The notes under the pieces are model-generated. The model was not told the DNA's origin, did not search any database, and saw only the letters and a program-made list of their open reading frames with translations. Shown piece after piece: positions 54,119 through 64,000 of a DNA stretch of 64,000 bases; position 1 is the stretch's first letter; every line of letters begins with the position of its first letter. The translations under genes and the position numbers were made by a program. This DNA is from Patiria pectinifera (taxonomy: Eukaryota > Echinodermata > Asteroidea > Valvatida > Asterinidae), in the NCBI GenBank assembly GCA_029964075.1, contig CM057149.1, positions 25,248,197 to 25,312,196 on the forward strand. The letters are read 5' to 3'.

Positions 54119-54997
54119 CATACACAAAAAAGACAGATCACGTTCTGTGAATCAAATTGCAGAAATTTTCTCCACCTATTTTGTTTGGCACCTGGGACCG
54201 AGTTGACCCCGACTGAGTTAGTTTCGAGTCAAACTCGGTCCCAATCCAAGTCAGTTCGAGTCCATCATTATCAAGTCAACTCGGTACCACGTTAACTCGG
54301 TCTCAGGTCTACTCGGTCCCATGTCAACTCGGTCCCACATCAACTTGCTGGGGGAAACTGCTTTAGCATGGCAATAGGAGCGAAAATCAAACTGCGTCAT
54401 GTTAGGGGCCATACCATGTTAGGGTACATCAACAAAACGTGTAAAGTGGTTACGTCATACACCGCTGAGGTCACGCCATGCCGACGTTATGCGTTCCACA
54501 CAAACCTTAGGGGTGCCCACAATATGACGGCATCGTTAAGTACCGTATGCAGTTATTTATTCTATTTTCCAACAGATTAAAAAAATGAAGAAAAAAGTGA
54601 CCACCGTGCTATAACTTCAGCCTAGGTTTGTGTGCCCGCGTACCTCAGCAAGGCGTGATCAGCGGTGTAGGACGTAACCACTTTAACGTGTATTGTTGAT
54701 GTACCCTAACAATGGCACGGCCCCATAACATGGCACAATTTGATTTCTGCCCCTATAGTGCCTTGCTTGAGCATTTTCTCCCCATCAAGTTAATTTGGGA
54801 CCGAGTTGACATGGGACCGAGTTGACTTGGTAATGAGTTGACTCGAACTGACTTGGACTGGGACCGAGTTGACTTGAAACTAAGTCAGTTGGGTTGAACT
54901 CGGTCCTAAGTCAACTCCGTCTCAGTTGCCAAACAAAAAAAGGTGGAAAAAAGTTCTGCAATTTGATTCACAGAAGGTGATCTGTCTTTTTTGTATG
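54119..54997. mobile_element. 880-bp near-complete palindrome with iterated GGGACCGAGTTGAC
   Basis: The left arm (54119-54560) and right arm (54600-54997) are inverse copies starting AAAAAAGACAGATCAC. Both arms carry TTCTGTGAATCAAATTGCAG and several GGGACCGAGTTGAC-type units in both orientations (about eight per arm). Inner blocks such as TTAGGGTACATCAACA and GGTTACGTC/GACGTAACC also pair. No target duplication is clear. Foldback-type element. Confidence 0.75.
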
Positions 54998-55479
54998 ATG
55001 TTGTACATGTACGTACCTATACATTCATTCACAAGCCCAAAGCTCAAAGTTCTCTCATTATTAAAGATATATGTTTATTTCTAATACGGCCTCCAAAATA
55101 TCTGCACAATCTCAATGTTTTTATATCACAATCGGGTGGAGCCGTACGTATATGACTGTCATGTCTCATATTTGTTTAACATTAAGCCTATAAACGCTAA
55201 TTGTTGACCCCTTCCCCCCGGGGCCCCACCCAAGACAACAGGGCAGCTGACATTTGTGCATGTGAAATCGTCTGTCATATTTCCAAACAGCTAATAAAAA
55301 AGTAATAATATACACATGTACATGTAGGCCTAGGTCCCGTTTGTAAACTATGACGACTAAATGTTGCAGAATAAAATACAGCTTCGTTATCCCAAGCTTC
55401 GAAAACTCATAGTAAAGAATACATCATATTGTTTTTGTGTGTCATATTTAATCAGTTGGAGAGCCCCTCGACAGAAACC

Positions 55480-55646
55480 ATATTGTTTCTTTTGGGTAAT
55501 CCAGCGGGAGCTGGTTAAATGGTTAAATATCATACTTTGTACGTTTTGTCTAAAATGTTCATTTGTATTTATGAGTATTTAATGTTATTGATTCATTTGT
55601 TGTAACATATGTATCCCAAAAAATTTAATAAATGACATGAAATGAA
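55480..55646 (+). mobile_element. 3' tail of a LINE
   Basis: The end AATTTAATAAATGACATGAAATGAAATAA has a short tandem tail. A similar tail with AATAAATGAAATGAA is at 61100-61135, and both are preceded by AATCC(A/C)GC(A)GGG words. No ORF remains. Confidence 0.4.
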
Positions 55647-56126
55647 ATAACTTAAAAACAAGTACAGAAAAAAAACTTACATGCATTGAGTTACTCAGCC
55701 CGATATTCCTGCCGTAAAAAAAGCAGATCCTACATACAATAAAATGGCCGGTGCTGAGCTGCAAACTGCAGTGTAAAACACGTGCGTCGTACTGTTCTGG
55801 AACATAAATACGTTGTAGTTTGACCTCGTACGATTGGACTGGACGCGACGATGATGCCGCAGGGGTGCGCGGCCAAACAGCGAAAGCATACAATTGAGCA
55901 TCTTTCCCATTTGATTGTTAATAAATAAAAAAGAACACTCACTAATGTGTTGCATTTTAACAAAATTATAAATTGTAAAAATGACCCATTGTAATTATAG
56001 TCCAGCCTCTCATGCAGCTTGAAACCTTATGGCATCCCCTATACACGCCTGTGAAAATTACTCATTCCTAAATACGGGTATTTCAACACAATGTATGCGT
56101 CCCTTACAAAAAAATAGTGCAACTAA

Positions 56127-56506
56127 GGCAAAAAAAAAAAAGTCTCCGGTTTCTGGTATGCGCGCGCGTCGCCGTAGCCATGCGCGTCGGCAAAATGAAA
56201 AAGTTTTTTTTTCAATACAAGATGATGTTTCAAAACCGCCAAACTCACTGGTTTGACTGGAATTCTGCTGCTGCACAATTTTAACGTGTTTTTAGAAGGG
56301 GTTATGATCGAGAATAAGATTTATGTGGCCTCTCTGGACTCACATATATTTGCACTAAGTTTAGTCGGGCACCATTCGCAGTCATCAGCCGACATTTGAA
56401 GCCAAAAAAAAAAAAAAACCAGGTAAAAAAAAAAAAAAAAGCCGCGTCGCCGCACCACTTTTGGGGCAAGCTCCATACCAGAAACCGGAGACTTTTTTTT
56501 TTGGCC
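56127..56506. mobile_element. 380-bp Harbinger-like MITE
   Basis: TIRs start GGC(C) followed by about 11 A and AGTCTCCGGTTTCTGGTATG, and match in inverse at 56474-56506. TAA flanks both sides (56124-56126, 56507-56509). The interior is CG-rich (GCGCGCGTCGCCG) with two poly-A runs. The ORFs crossing it are shadows of the TIRs. Confidence 0.7.
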
Positions 56507-56509
56507 TAA

Positions 56510-58022
56510 CCGGCTAAAGGCTATTAAATTATTTTTAGTCTTTCCTCTGATTTCATCTTGGCGTTACACTACTAGAAGAAGAGCAAATTAATCGATTTTC
56601 ATGTGCGTAGGCCTATTTGAAGGGAAATAAACTTCGGTGTGCATACAGCAATTACGGCATCTTCAGATTACTGGCCCAGTAAGACTAACAAGGAAGTGAT
56701 TATAGTACACGCTGTTTTACAATGAAGGAAACCTAACTTCAGATGGTTTAAATTTTTATCAGTGTGTCTTCAAAACTATTTTACATTTGTACACCACATA
56801 AAAAGAATTATATGATTTATTTACTTTAGTTTACTTTCAACCGGTTTATTTACTTTGAAGTTCTACCGCGTAAATACATACCGAGGTTTCAGAAGTCAAC
56901 CTTTAGTACATCAAGTCCAAGACAAGCAGCTTGAAATAAAAAAGAAGAGATATTTTGAAACAACATGCGAATAAAACATTTCCCTAATGTGACTTGGGCT
57001 ACAATCCCCTCCAATTATTTTTTGAATTGGCGAAAATGACGTCATCATCTCGCCACTAACCCAACTGCATGTGATATGGGTAATAGAAAAGAAAATATGA
57101 GCAATGATAGGAATTTAGAGCATATAAAAATGGGCCAATGTACTAGGCCTAGGCTATATACATAAACTGGTTTCGATCTTGAACAGCGCCGCCTCCCCCC
57201 CCCCCCCCGATCCCATCCCTCCCTGCTTTTCACAAGGTCCGTCCGGATATAGGCCTACGTCACTTATATATTATATAATATAGATATATCCTATTATATA
57301 GATTTGGTCGAATTGAAGTTCAAGTTGACGACATAATCAACGACACTAACCTAAATGAACATTGTCTTCTGCACACAAAATTATTTTCCGTCGATTGAAT
57401 CCAGAAAGACTTGTTTCCCCTGGTTTTTGTTATCATGCGACTGCATGTCCCGTTTTATCGTACGCATTTACGGCCCCGCATCAACAAGGCCAAAGACCAA
57501 TAAACTTCACCCTTGCACATGCAGCGAGCCCATATTTACATGCACGGGGTCTTCCGCACCCACGTAATGCAGCGCACATCCTGTTCGTGGTTTTTTCTAC
57601 ATATGTGTATTAATGTTGGCACGAATCCAACGGATATGCATAGACTTTATTTATGTCCTCACACGCCATTTTGACTCATCAGTGCTATACGTTGCGACAT
57701 CAATTCTTCCATCATTCCCCTCATCGTACCATCGGTATTATGAATTCACCTTAAAATATGACCGTTTCTGAACCGACATCGTTTGTTGGGGGTGGTTTGT
57801 TTGTGGGTTTTTTAATTTCTATTTTCTATTTCTTTATTACTTTTTGATAATATGCAGGAGACAAGAGAGGTCACACAACGCCACCAACAGACTAATGATG
57901 GTGTGACTATGTCGATCTGCACGATATAGGCCTATGTACAATATTCCAGCTTCTTGGATTTTCTTGGTTGCAACAATTATCCAGATTTCCTGGCAATAAT
58001 TAACCTTTAGAATGGTATGGAA
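56510..58022. other. No gene seen
   Basis: A C-run at 57195-57209 and the AT repeat near 57270-57300 are the only obvious structures. The open frame at 57362-57613 has no recognisable domain and no splice context that I trust. Confidence 0.35.
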
Positions 58023-58023
58023 C

Positions 58024-58300
58024 AGGGGCGGATCCAGGAATTTTTCGGGGGAGGGGGATATAGGCCGGGTGTGGGGGGGGGGGGGGGCGTCCGTAATTCT
58101 TTGCTGAAATGTAGACAGGGTTTTTTGTCCGGACACTTGGCTCTGTAAAATCACTCCGGAGGGGGGAGGGGGGGGCTCGGACAATACTTTCAATGGGGGC
58201 GCTGTTCACATCCGACGATTATTTACACCACCTAAAAAAACTGGCTCTGTCCGGCGTATTTTGTGCACAGGCGGACATTATTACCAGTTATTACGCATTA
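58024..58300. mobile_element. hAT-like poly-G fragment
   Basis: It starts CAGGGGCGGATCCAGGAATT and has the shared block GTCCGGACACTTGG plus several G runs. It has no right terminal repeat. It is closest to the fragment at 26674, sharing also GGCGGACATTATTACCAGT near its end. Confidence 0.5.
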
Positions 58301-58462
58301 TTTTTTATTGAATTGCTATAAAATAATTTTAAAAAAAACGTTAAACGCCCATGGTCGCTTGGTAATGTTCTTGATTTTACAAAACCTCACTGGTTTCGTA
58401 TAATATGCAGCATTATATGTAACGGATCGATTAGAGCTTGGAATAAAAATACAGAACCAGCC

Positions 58463-58568
58463 TTGTTTGTTGGGGTGTTTGTTTGTTTGTTTGTTTGTTT
58501 GTTGGGGGGTGGGGGTGTTGGGATGTTTGTTTGTTTGTTTGTTTGTTTGTTTGTTTGTTTGTTTGTTT
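58463..58568 (+). repeat. (GTTT)n microsatellite, interrupted
   Basis: Two long GTTT runs separated by a G-rich spacer (GTTGGGGGGTGGGGGTGTTG). The reading frame across it is a repeat by-product. Confidence 0.9.
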
Positions 58569-58901
58569 CAAGCATTCAGCGTGAAAAAAGGCACAATTAA
58601 TGGCGTGCCTACATACGGTTATTGTGAGCCTCTTGCAGCCTTGTCTACGTGCGACAACAATCGGAACCTCTCGGGTTCGATTGGTCAGTAGACGTCGCTA
58701 GCTTTGAAAACAGCCTCAAACGATCACAGAATGTCCAACTATCATGGCGCCGCTGGATGAATAACCCTTGACCTAATTTAAAGGTGCACGTTCGAGCGGC
58801 GAAAGCCAACATTAAGTTTTTTTACATTGTAAACTTACACTACATTCAGTTCGAATGGGCCACTCGATAACGTGTTTATGGCTGACATCATTTAGAGACA
58901 A

Positions 58902-59613
58902 ATCGTCACAGTTTTCACGAAGAGACAATTTTGGCAAAAATCAGTAAATTTTCGAAATTCTTTTTTTGGCCGAAATCGATTAAGTGTATTGCAACGGACA
59001 TCTTGGCGAATTTATTTTGTCAAAATCAGATGAAATCATTGAGATCATGAAAATCAATAAAGGGAAAATTTCACCAAAAACGTATTTTCAGTTTTCACGA
59101 AGAGACAATTGTAGCAAAAATGCACGTTGTTCTATGGAAACAAAATAACGCGCGTGTGCGATTTGAGTTTTCACGAAGAGCCAATTTTCGAGCGCGCGCA
59201 AGCAAAACGACGCGTGCGGGCAAAACGAAGCGCGTGTGGGATTTTGAGTTTTCACGAAGAGCCAATTTGTGCGTGTTTGGATAGCGGAGAGTTTGAGTTT
59301 TCACGAAGAGACAATTGGATCATTGCCAATTTTCCGGCAAAACCAATCGCCTGTGGAATTTGAGTTTTCACGAAGAGACAATTGACTGTGAACGTTAATT
59401 GCTCCGCAATTGATTGGTCTATTGACTCGCAATGGAGACAATATGTAAGTGTGAGATTTCAGCTTACTATCGGTATAAAAAAATAATCAACATGTCCTCT
59501 AAAAATAGGCGGAATCTTCAGTTTAAAAAGGGTTCAACTTTAAAGTCGATTTTCTCAAAACTATGTTTCAACGCCCCGTGGCCAAAATTGTCTCTTCGTG
59601 AAAACTCTGACGA
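58902..59613. mobile_element. MITE with TTCGTCA ends and iterated TTTTCACGAAGAGACAATT
   Basis: The left end ATCGTCACAGTTTTCACG and the right end CGTGAAAACTCTGACGAA are inverse, with a shared arm to about 58935 and from 59581. GAGTTTTCACGAAGAGACAA or its CC variant recurs at 58911, 59091, 59163, 59246, 59293 and 59361. Ends and motif core are shared with the MITE at 50117. The interior reaches CGCGCG-rich DNA. Confidence 0.7.
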
Positions 59614-60084
59614 AATGTTAAAAGGCAACGCACCTTGCAAATCAGCACGATAAAAAGAGATGCTGTAGAGTCTGTCAGGAAATTGAAGTACAGTTGTCAC
59701 CCTAACAAAAGAAAAAGGGGGAAACTAAAACTGAGGTGAAATTTCATGCGAAAAATCAGGAATGACAGATCACTCCACAAAAACCAGCTTGGGATTCACT
59801 AAATAGTTCAGTGCAAGAAACAAATGAACCAGAGACAACTGCACGGCAAATTCTCAGAGGCGGTATCCACAAAGAATAAGAAAAGCACCTGAAAGACTTG
59901 ATTTGAATTTTTTCTAAACTACATGACTGCAAACGAAACAAAAGGAAACGGTATTTAAGTTACGTCAATTTATTCAAAAACCCTGACAGAACAATACCAA
60001 CGCAAGTTCATTGTGTTATCAATCTCCAAAAAGAAGTAAATAAGAACAATACTATGGTTTTAACAAAGTATTGAAGGACAAAAT

Positions 60085-60225
60085 TAATTCAATATTAGGT
60101 TTTGCCCTTCACCGAGGTTTAAATACTGTATACTCAGTGTATTACCTCCCGAGTGAAAGTTAGAAAACAAAATCACTCGGGTGGGACTCAAACCCACGAC
60201 CTCCTGCTTTCTAGTGAAGCCGTCG
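60085..60225 (-). repeat. tRNA-derived SINE, copy 2
   Basis: Same order as copy 1 on the minus strand: B box region GGGTTTGAGTCCC (one change), body ACTCGGGAGGTAATACACTG and tail CTCGGTGAAGGGCAAAA. The head is cut inside the anticodon region at about 60220. Confidence 0.65.
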
Positions 60226-60720
60226 GTAAAGAACAAAACCTAATACTGTATTTACTTCCCCACGACGCAAATTCCATCTCATAAATAGTTTCATTGCGGT
60301 GCCTGCTGGTATATTCTAACCAGCCAACCGATCCCGTAAGCCAAGGGCGGATCCAGAAAACCATTTCTCTTTATTCATTTTTTTTTGGAGGGGGGGGGGG
60401 GCAAAACAAAATTTAGTCCCCCACAAAAATGGATCAAAAAAAATGCGGCTTGGGGTTCGGGCCGCTTAAGGGCCCTGAAATAATGATTGGAGTCTAGATC
60501 CTCTGCATGTGGCCCCCACCCGATCCGCCGTTGCCGCAAGCTCGGTGCGTCTGCACTAGTATAAGGAGGGGGTCGTCGGGAATCGAGTCCAACCCGAGTG
60601 ATTTCTTTCACTCGGGGGTAAAACACTGAGTATACAGTATTTATACGTCGGTGAAGGGCAACACCTGATATTGAATTTGCATCACCACGACGCAAATTCC
60701 ATTTTATAGGCCAAATTAAT
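60225..60720 (+). repeat. tRNA-derived SINE, copy 3, split by a hAT MITE
   Basis: The leader (GACGCAAATTCCATCTCAT, GCCAACCGATCCCGTAAG) is on the plus strand up to 60341. The head resumes at 60534 with GTGCGTCTGCACTAGTATAA and GAATCGAGTCC, then the body and tail to about 60700. Copies 2 and 3 lie head to head. Confidence 0.6.
60342..60533. mobile_element. 192-bp hAT-like MITE in a SINE
   Basis: The ends are CAAGGGCGGATCCAG and CGATCCGCCGTTG. The flanks CCGTAAGC (60334-60341) and CCGCAAGC (60534-60541) differ at one base, consistent with an aged 8-bp duplication. Same end type as the copy at 61958. Confidence 0.7.
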
Positions 60721-60999
60721 GGGGCACATGTTCATGCGTCAGCTAAGGACAAATGACTTAAAAATTTACTCTTGTGAAAAACAATTGTCCATCTGTTGTG
60801 GAAAGTTTATACGTTGCATTTTGAACTTAAAGGTTAATGTGGTTCAAATATAAGCCCATGGATTATGTGTTATATTGTAAGTCTGTTATAATGTTTGTGT
60901 TTTTGCAAAAAAAAAGGTTTTTAGTCATGCTATGGGAGAGCTACTTGACAGTGATTTAGTTCACTTTTTAGCAATCCCGCAGGGCCGTGCAATTATCTT

Positions 61000-61138
61000 T
61001 GTGTAAGGGTTTTAGAGTTTGTTATGGTTTAATGTGTATTTTTTAAACTTATGTCTGAAATATTATCACTATTTTTAATTTGACCAGCGAAATAATAAAT
61101 GAAATGAACTGAAATGAAATGAAAAAAAATGTGTAACA
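61000..61138 (+). mobile_element. 3' tail of a LINE
   Basis: AATAATAAATGAAATGAA and further ATGAA units form a tandem tail. The upstream 100 bases lack an ORF. Related to the tail at 55.6 kb. Confidence 0.4.
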
Positions 61139-61519
61139 GTGTTATTGATTTCCTGTTATTGTTAAAGAGCGCCCTCTCTTGGTGCGAAATAAATGGGTGG
61201 TTTCTTTAAACGCCGTAGAGTGTTATGTGCAAAAAATTAATGGCCACCATGTGAGTTGACTCTGCATGCCTTTTTTTTATGATCGCTCTCTTCAAAATAC
61301 CACACTCCTCTCCAACTATCATTTTTGCGCTGGTAATGCCCAGTCTGTTTTATGCACGCAAGACTATATACATGTAGCTAGGGAGCCGGCGCCAAGAGAT
61401 GATCCCCCGCCTGCAGAACGCCGTTGCCATCTCGGTCCTTCCATGGAGGTAGGAAGCAGGTAGTTTCCTACCGCCATGGTCCTCCTGGCCTAACTTGGGT
61501 CTACGGGCTTCTCTCGGGC

Positions 61520-61680
61520 TTCACTCAGTTTTCTAGACTGCCAACTTTGCCTTCCAGGTCCTGTTCAACTCGCTGGAGAAGCTGATGATCTTCGTCCTGT
61601 TCTGCGCCAGACAACACGCGCCATGCCTTGACACGTTCATCAGGTCATGAATCCAGCTCACGAGGTGATATCCCACTATC
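61520..61680 (-). pseudogene. Fragment of the unknown coiled-coil-like coding segment
   Basis: The minus-strand reading WRVLSGAEQDEDHQLLQRVE followed by QDLEGKVGSLEN parallels the fragment at 19855-19938. Charged and leucine-rich. I do not recognise it; no start or stop is preserved. Confidence 0.3.
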
Positions 61681-61957
61681 CAGTCAGGGTACAAGACACT
61701 GATGTAACGGAAGAAAAGCCGTCGGCCAATAAATATTTCTTGGTTTCCGGGGGTAACCTAATAGTATTTTTGGGAGAATCCCTCATATGTTTTTATTAGC
61801 CATTACTATAATAGTCAAGACAGGAGTCCCAGAATGCAAAAAGTTCTGTTCATTTGATTCTGAGCAATTAAGTTCGTAGAATATCAATAAGGTGTAACAT
61901 CATGACGGAAAGGAAAAATCCACTCTCGCCGTGGAGACATCACATACATGAAGGCAC

Positions 61958-62283
61958 CAAGGGCGGATCCGGGGGGGCCAAAGGGGGCCATGCCCCCCCC
62001 CCCCCCCAAAAAAAACCGCAACCAATTTTTGTTTTCTATGTGACATCGCAATAAAGGCAGGCAATGAGTACACCAACATCTTTTCCTCAAAAAAAACATT
62101 GGTTAAAGTGGTCAGAAATTGCCTCAGATCGCGCCACAGAGCATCAGGAATCAAAAAAAAATTCGGGGCCCTTAAGCAGGCCCCGAACCCCACGCCGTAA
62201 TTTTTTTGACACACTTTTTTGGGTGACCAAAAAAATGTTTGGCCCCCCCCCAAAAAAAAATTTGTGTTCTGGATCCGCCCTTG
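61958..62283. mobile_element. 326-bp hAT-like MITE with 8-bp duplication
   Basis: The ends are CAAGGGCGGATCC and GGATCCGCCCTTG, perfect inverses, flanked by GAAGGCAC at 61950-61957 and 62284-62291. The interior has long C and A runs. ORFs across it are shadows. Confidence 0.85.
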
Positions 62284-62291
62284 GAAGGCAC

Positions 62292-63762
62292 ACCTTGTAA
62301 AGCTGGTCCCAATTATCATAAGTTAAAGGCACTCAGTGGGATAAATAACCAGTCTCATTAACAAGTCACAGTAGTGAGTCAGTTAGTGAGTCGGTCAGGA
62401 TGCAAAGAGGACACAAGACCGGCCCTCTGGGACCATCAAAACACACGCTGATTACTAAACTGTTATTCTTAGTTGGCCTCTTTGTATCGCTCTGATTAAA
62501 GAAAATATTAAAAACACTAGAATAACGCTTAATTTTCTTAAAAGACTTAATGTAGTGGCGGCGCTACAGGGGGAAAGGTGGGGGAATCCCCCTCCCCCCT
62601 CCAATTCGTTCTTTTCATTTTTTTTTATATGGCCGTGGAGCATAATGTATTGTTATTACTTGTCTACAAATTTGGATTGGGCTATTTATGCAATTGTGTT
62701 TTTCCCTGCGTATGCACTTGCTGTTACTCTTTATTACTTACATGAGTATGGAAAAGCTGTGAAAAGGGTACACCGGGGCCCACACAGTCCACGGGGACGT
62801 GCATAGTTTTACCAGCTTATATACCACCAATAAATTCAGTCAAACTTTGCAAAAAGATGGGTTTTATTCTTCTGTATTAAAATCAGTAATGCTCATTTAT
62901 CTATGACTGCAGGGTTGCAAGTGTATAGGTGCAGTATTAACTACCGTATTGATGAACTACCCTTTATAATACAACCACACTAAAATGATAAAGGTGTCTA
63001 AGATCTTATTTCTAACACACCAATCCCTGTTTAGAATAATGTATATACATTACTATCACCTTAGATCGTTCGAGCAAAAAGCTAAACATGAGCTCTAAAT
63101 ATTCCCATATTTATATAAAATTTCAGAATTAATAATTATAAAATAAAATTATATGAATTATTACTATTGAACATTTGAAAAAGCTATGTGCATCACCTGA
63201 ACAACGCACCGAGTTCATGAAGCAAGGCAAGAGTCACACTCAAATACTAAAATAACATTTCAATAAAAATGTAAAAAGTTACAATATACATGTTTATAAG
63301 AAACTATAGGAATAATAATTTTATATATATCATAATAAATTTATATTTCTCGCTATATTTTTAATCAATCACCTTCAATGGAAAGATAATATCGATTCCG
63401 AATATACACCAATTGTACCATTGTTATTCGTTCTAGCTTTTGGAAATTCTTTTTATCTGGTGATAAGCGTTTTTTTTTTTTTTTAAGACTTCGATCATTT
63501 AATTTCGTAGGTTGCAATTTGAAACATTACGGTCAGAAATGTCTCCAATATCTTCAACTTCTCTTCAATGATTGAGTACAATTTTTGATTTAACTTCCAC
63601 TCTTGCTTTCTTTATTCAGTTAAAAAAAGATAATATAATCTCAATTAATGTGCAGTTCATCATGGAATCCGGCGGAACATGCTTGACTTATTTGCTTGGA
63701 ATTCTAGTTCCTAGATAAAGGGCAAACGGAGATGTTCGGTAAAGATAAAGCCTTGTGCGCAG
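62292..63762. other. No gene seen; old repeat
   Basis: The segment 63400-63580 resembles 35690-35880. A lone hAT-like left end (GTAGTGGCGGCGCTACAGGG) is at about 62553. The rest is AT-rich. Confidence 0.35.
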
Positions 63763-63930
63763 GGTTGGCTGATTTAAATCACGTTGATTTAAATCACTGA
63801 TTTAAATCGCGATTTAAATCAAATGATTTTTTCATAAAAATCACTGATTTAAATCACTTTTTTGTAAAATCTGAATTTTGGCCAAAAAATGTATTGTGGG
63901 TATTGGTAATCATTTAAATCAACTGATTCC
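63763..63930. mobile_element. Left end of an element with iterated GATTTAAATCA
   Basis: CAGGGTTGGCTGATTTAAATC opens at 63763 and is followed by five to six GATTTAAATC units within 100 bases. CAGGGTTGG is a hAT-type start. The right end is outside the window, so the size is unknown. Confidence 0.45.
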
Positions 63931-64000
63931 ACCTAATTACACAGTGTAAGATGTTGTTAACACATTCAAACACCCCTACGTACTTCATCAGCATCGACTC

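Noticed and set aside
56058..56276. 72-residue frame near 56.1 kb
   Set aside because: It reads through the TIR of a Harbinger-like MITE and a poly-A run.
58387..58691. Low-complexity protein (Lys/Gln/Thr or Leu/Phe/Val/Cys repeats)
   Set aside because: It is the translation of the (GTTT)n microsatellite in either direction.
62064..62300. Open frames on both strands at 62 kb
   Set aside because: They lie inside a hAT MITE with perfect TIRs and 8-bp duplication; Gly/Pro runs come from poly-G/C.

Overview
This is animal genomic DNA: AT-rich, with spliced genes, Ty3-type and LINE-type retroelements, tRNA-derived SINEs and many DNA transposons. The large number of TGTACATGTA and AGGCCTA words, a retrotransposon with a CsRn1-like Gag box, and a two-Ig-domain surface protein suggest a marine invertebrate, perhaps an echinoderm or another invertebrate deuterostome. 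The taxon is inference.

The best-supported host gene lies on the minus strand from about 52.9 kb down to 36.45 kb. I assembled eight coding exons by reading splice signals. Every exon junction keeps the reading frame. The exons run in this order: N-terminal exon, V-like Ig exon, second Ig domain split over two exons, transmembrane exon, three small cytoplasmic exons and a TGA stop. The model gives a type I membrane protein of 362 residues (or 347 from an inner Met). Intron 4 holds a dead Ty3-type retrotransposon in antisense orientation (40277-47359). Intron 1 holds a MITE, a SINE and a foldback element.

Two other spliced coding units are visible. One is a minus-strand unit at 4.46-7.36 kb inside a 5.9-kb element. 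The other is a plus-strand unit at 9.8-13.15 kb with three single-base frame breaks. I recognise neither family.

The rest is mostly mobile DNA. From left to right: an LTR end with the start of gag (1 to about 1 kb); a 599-bp MITE; a 5.9-kb element with arms of iterated ACGTTG/CAACGT; Harbinger-like, hAT-like and Kolobok-like elements (11-18 kb); a LINE endonuclease-RT relic (20.3-21.9 kb); a LINE RT tail split by a 2.9-kb inverted-repeat element (25.7-29.6 kb); a decayed minus-strand LINE (31.4-33.7 kb); the Ig gene with its intronic insertions; then foldback elements, MITEs, SINE copies and poly-G hAT MITEs out to 64 kb.

The most unusual theme is that at least eight unrelated elements have long inverted arms built from a short motif repeated many times. 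Each family uses its own motif (ACGTTG, CCGATAATGTATCA, GGTGGATCAGATCC, TTTTCACGAAG with two continuations, GGGACCGAGTTGAC, TACGC, GATTTAAATCA). This repeated design has not, to my knowledge, been treated as one phenomenon.
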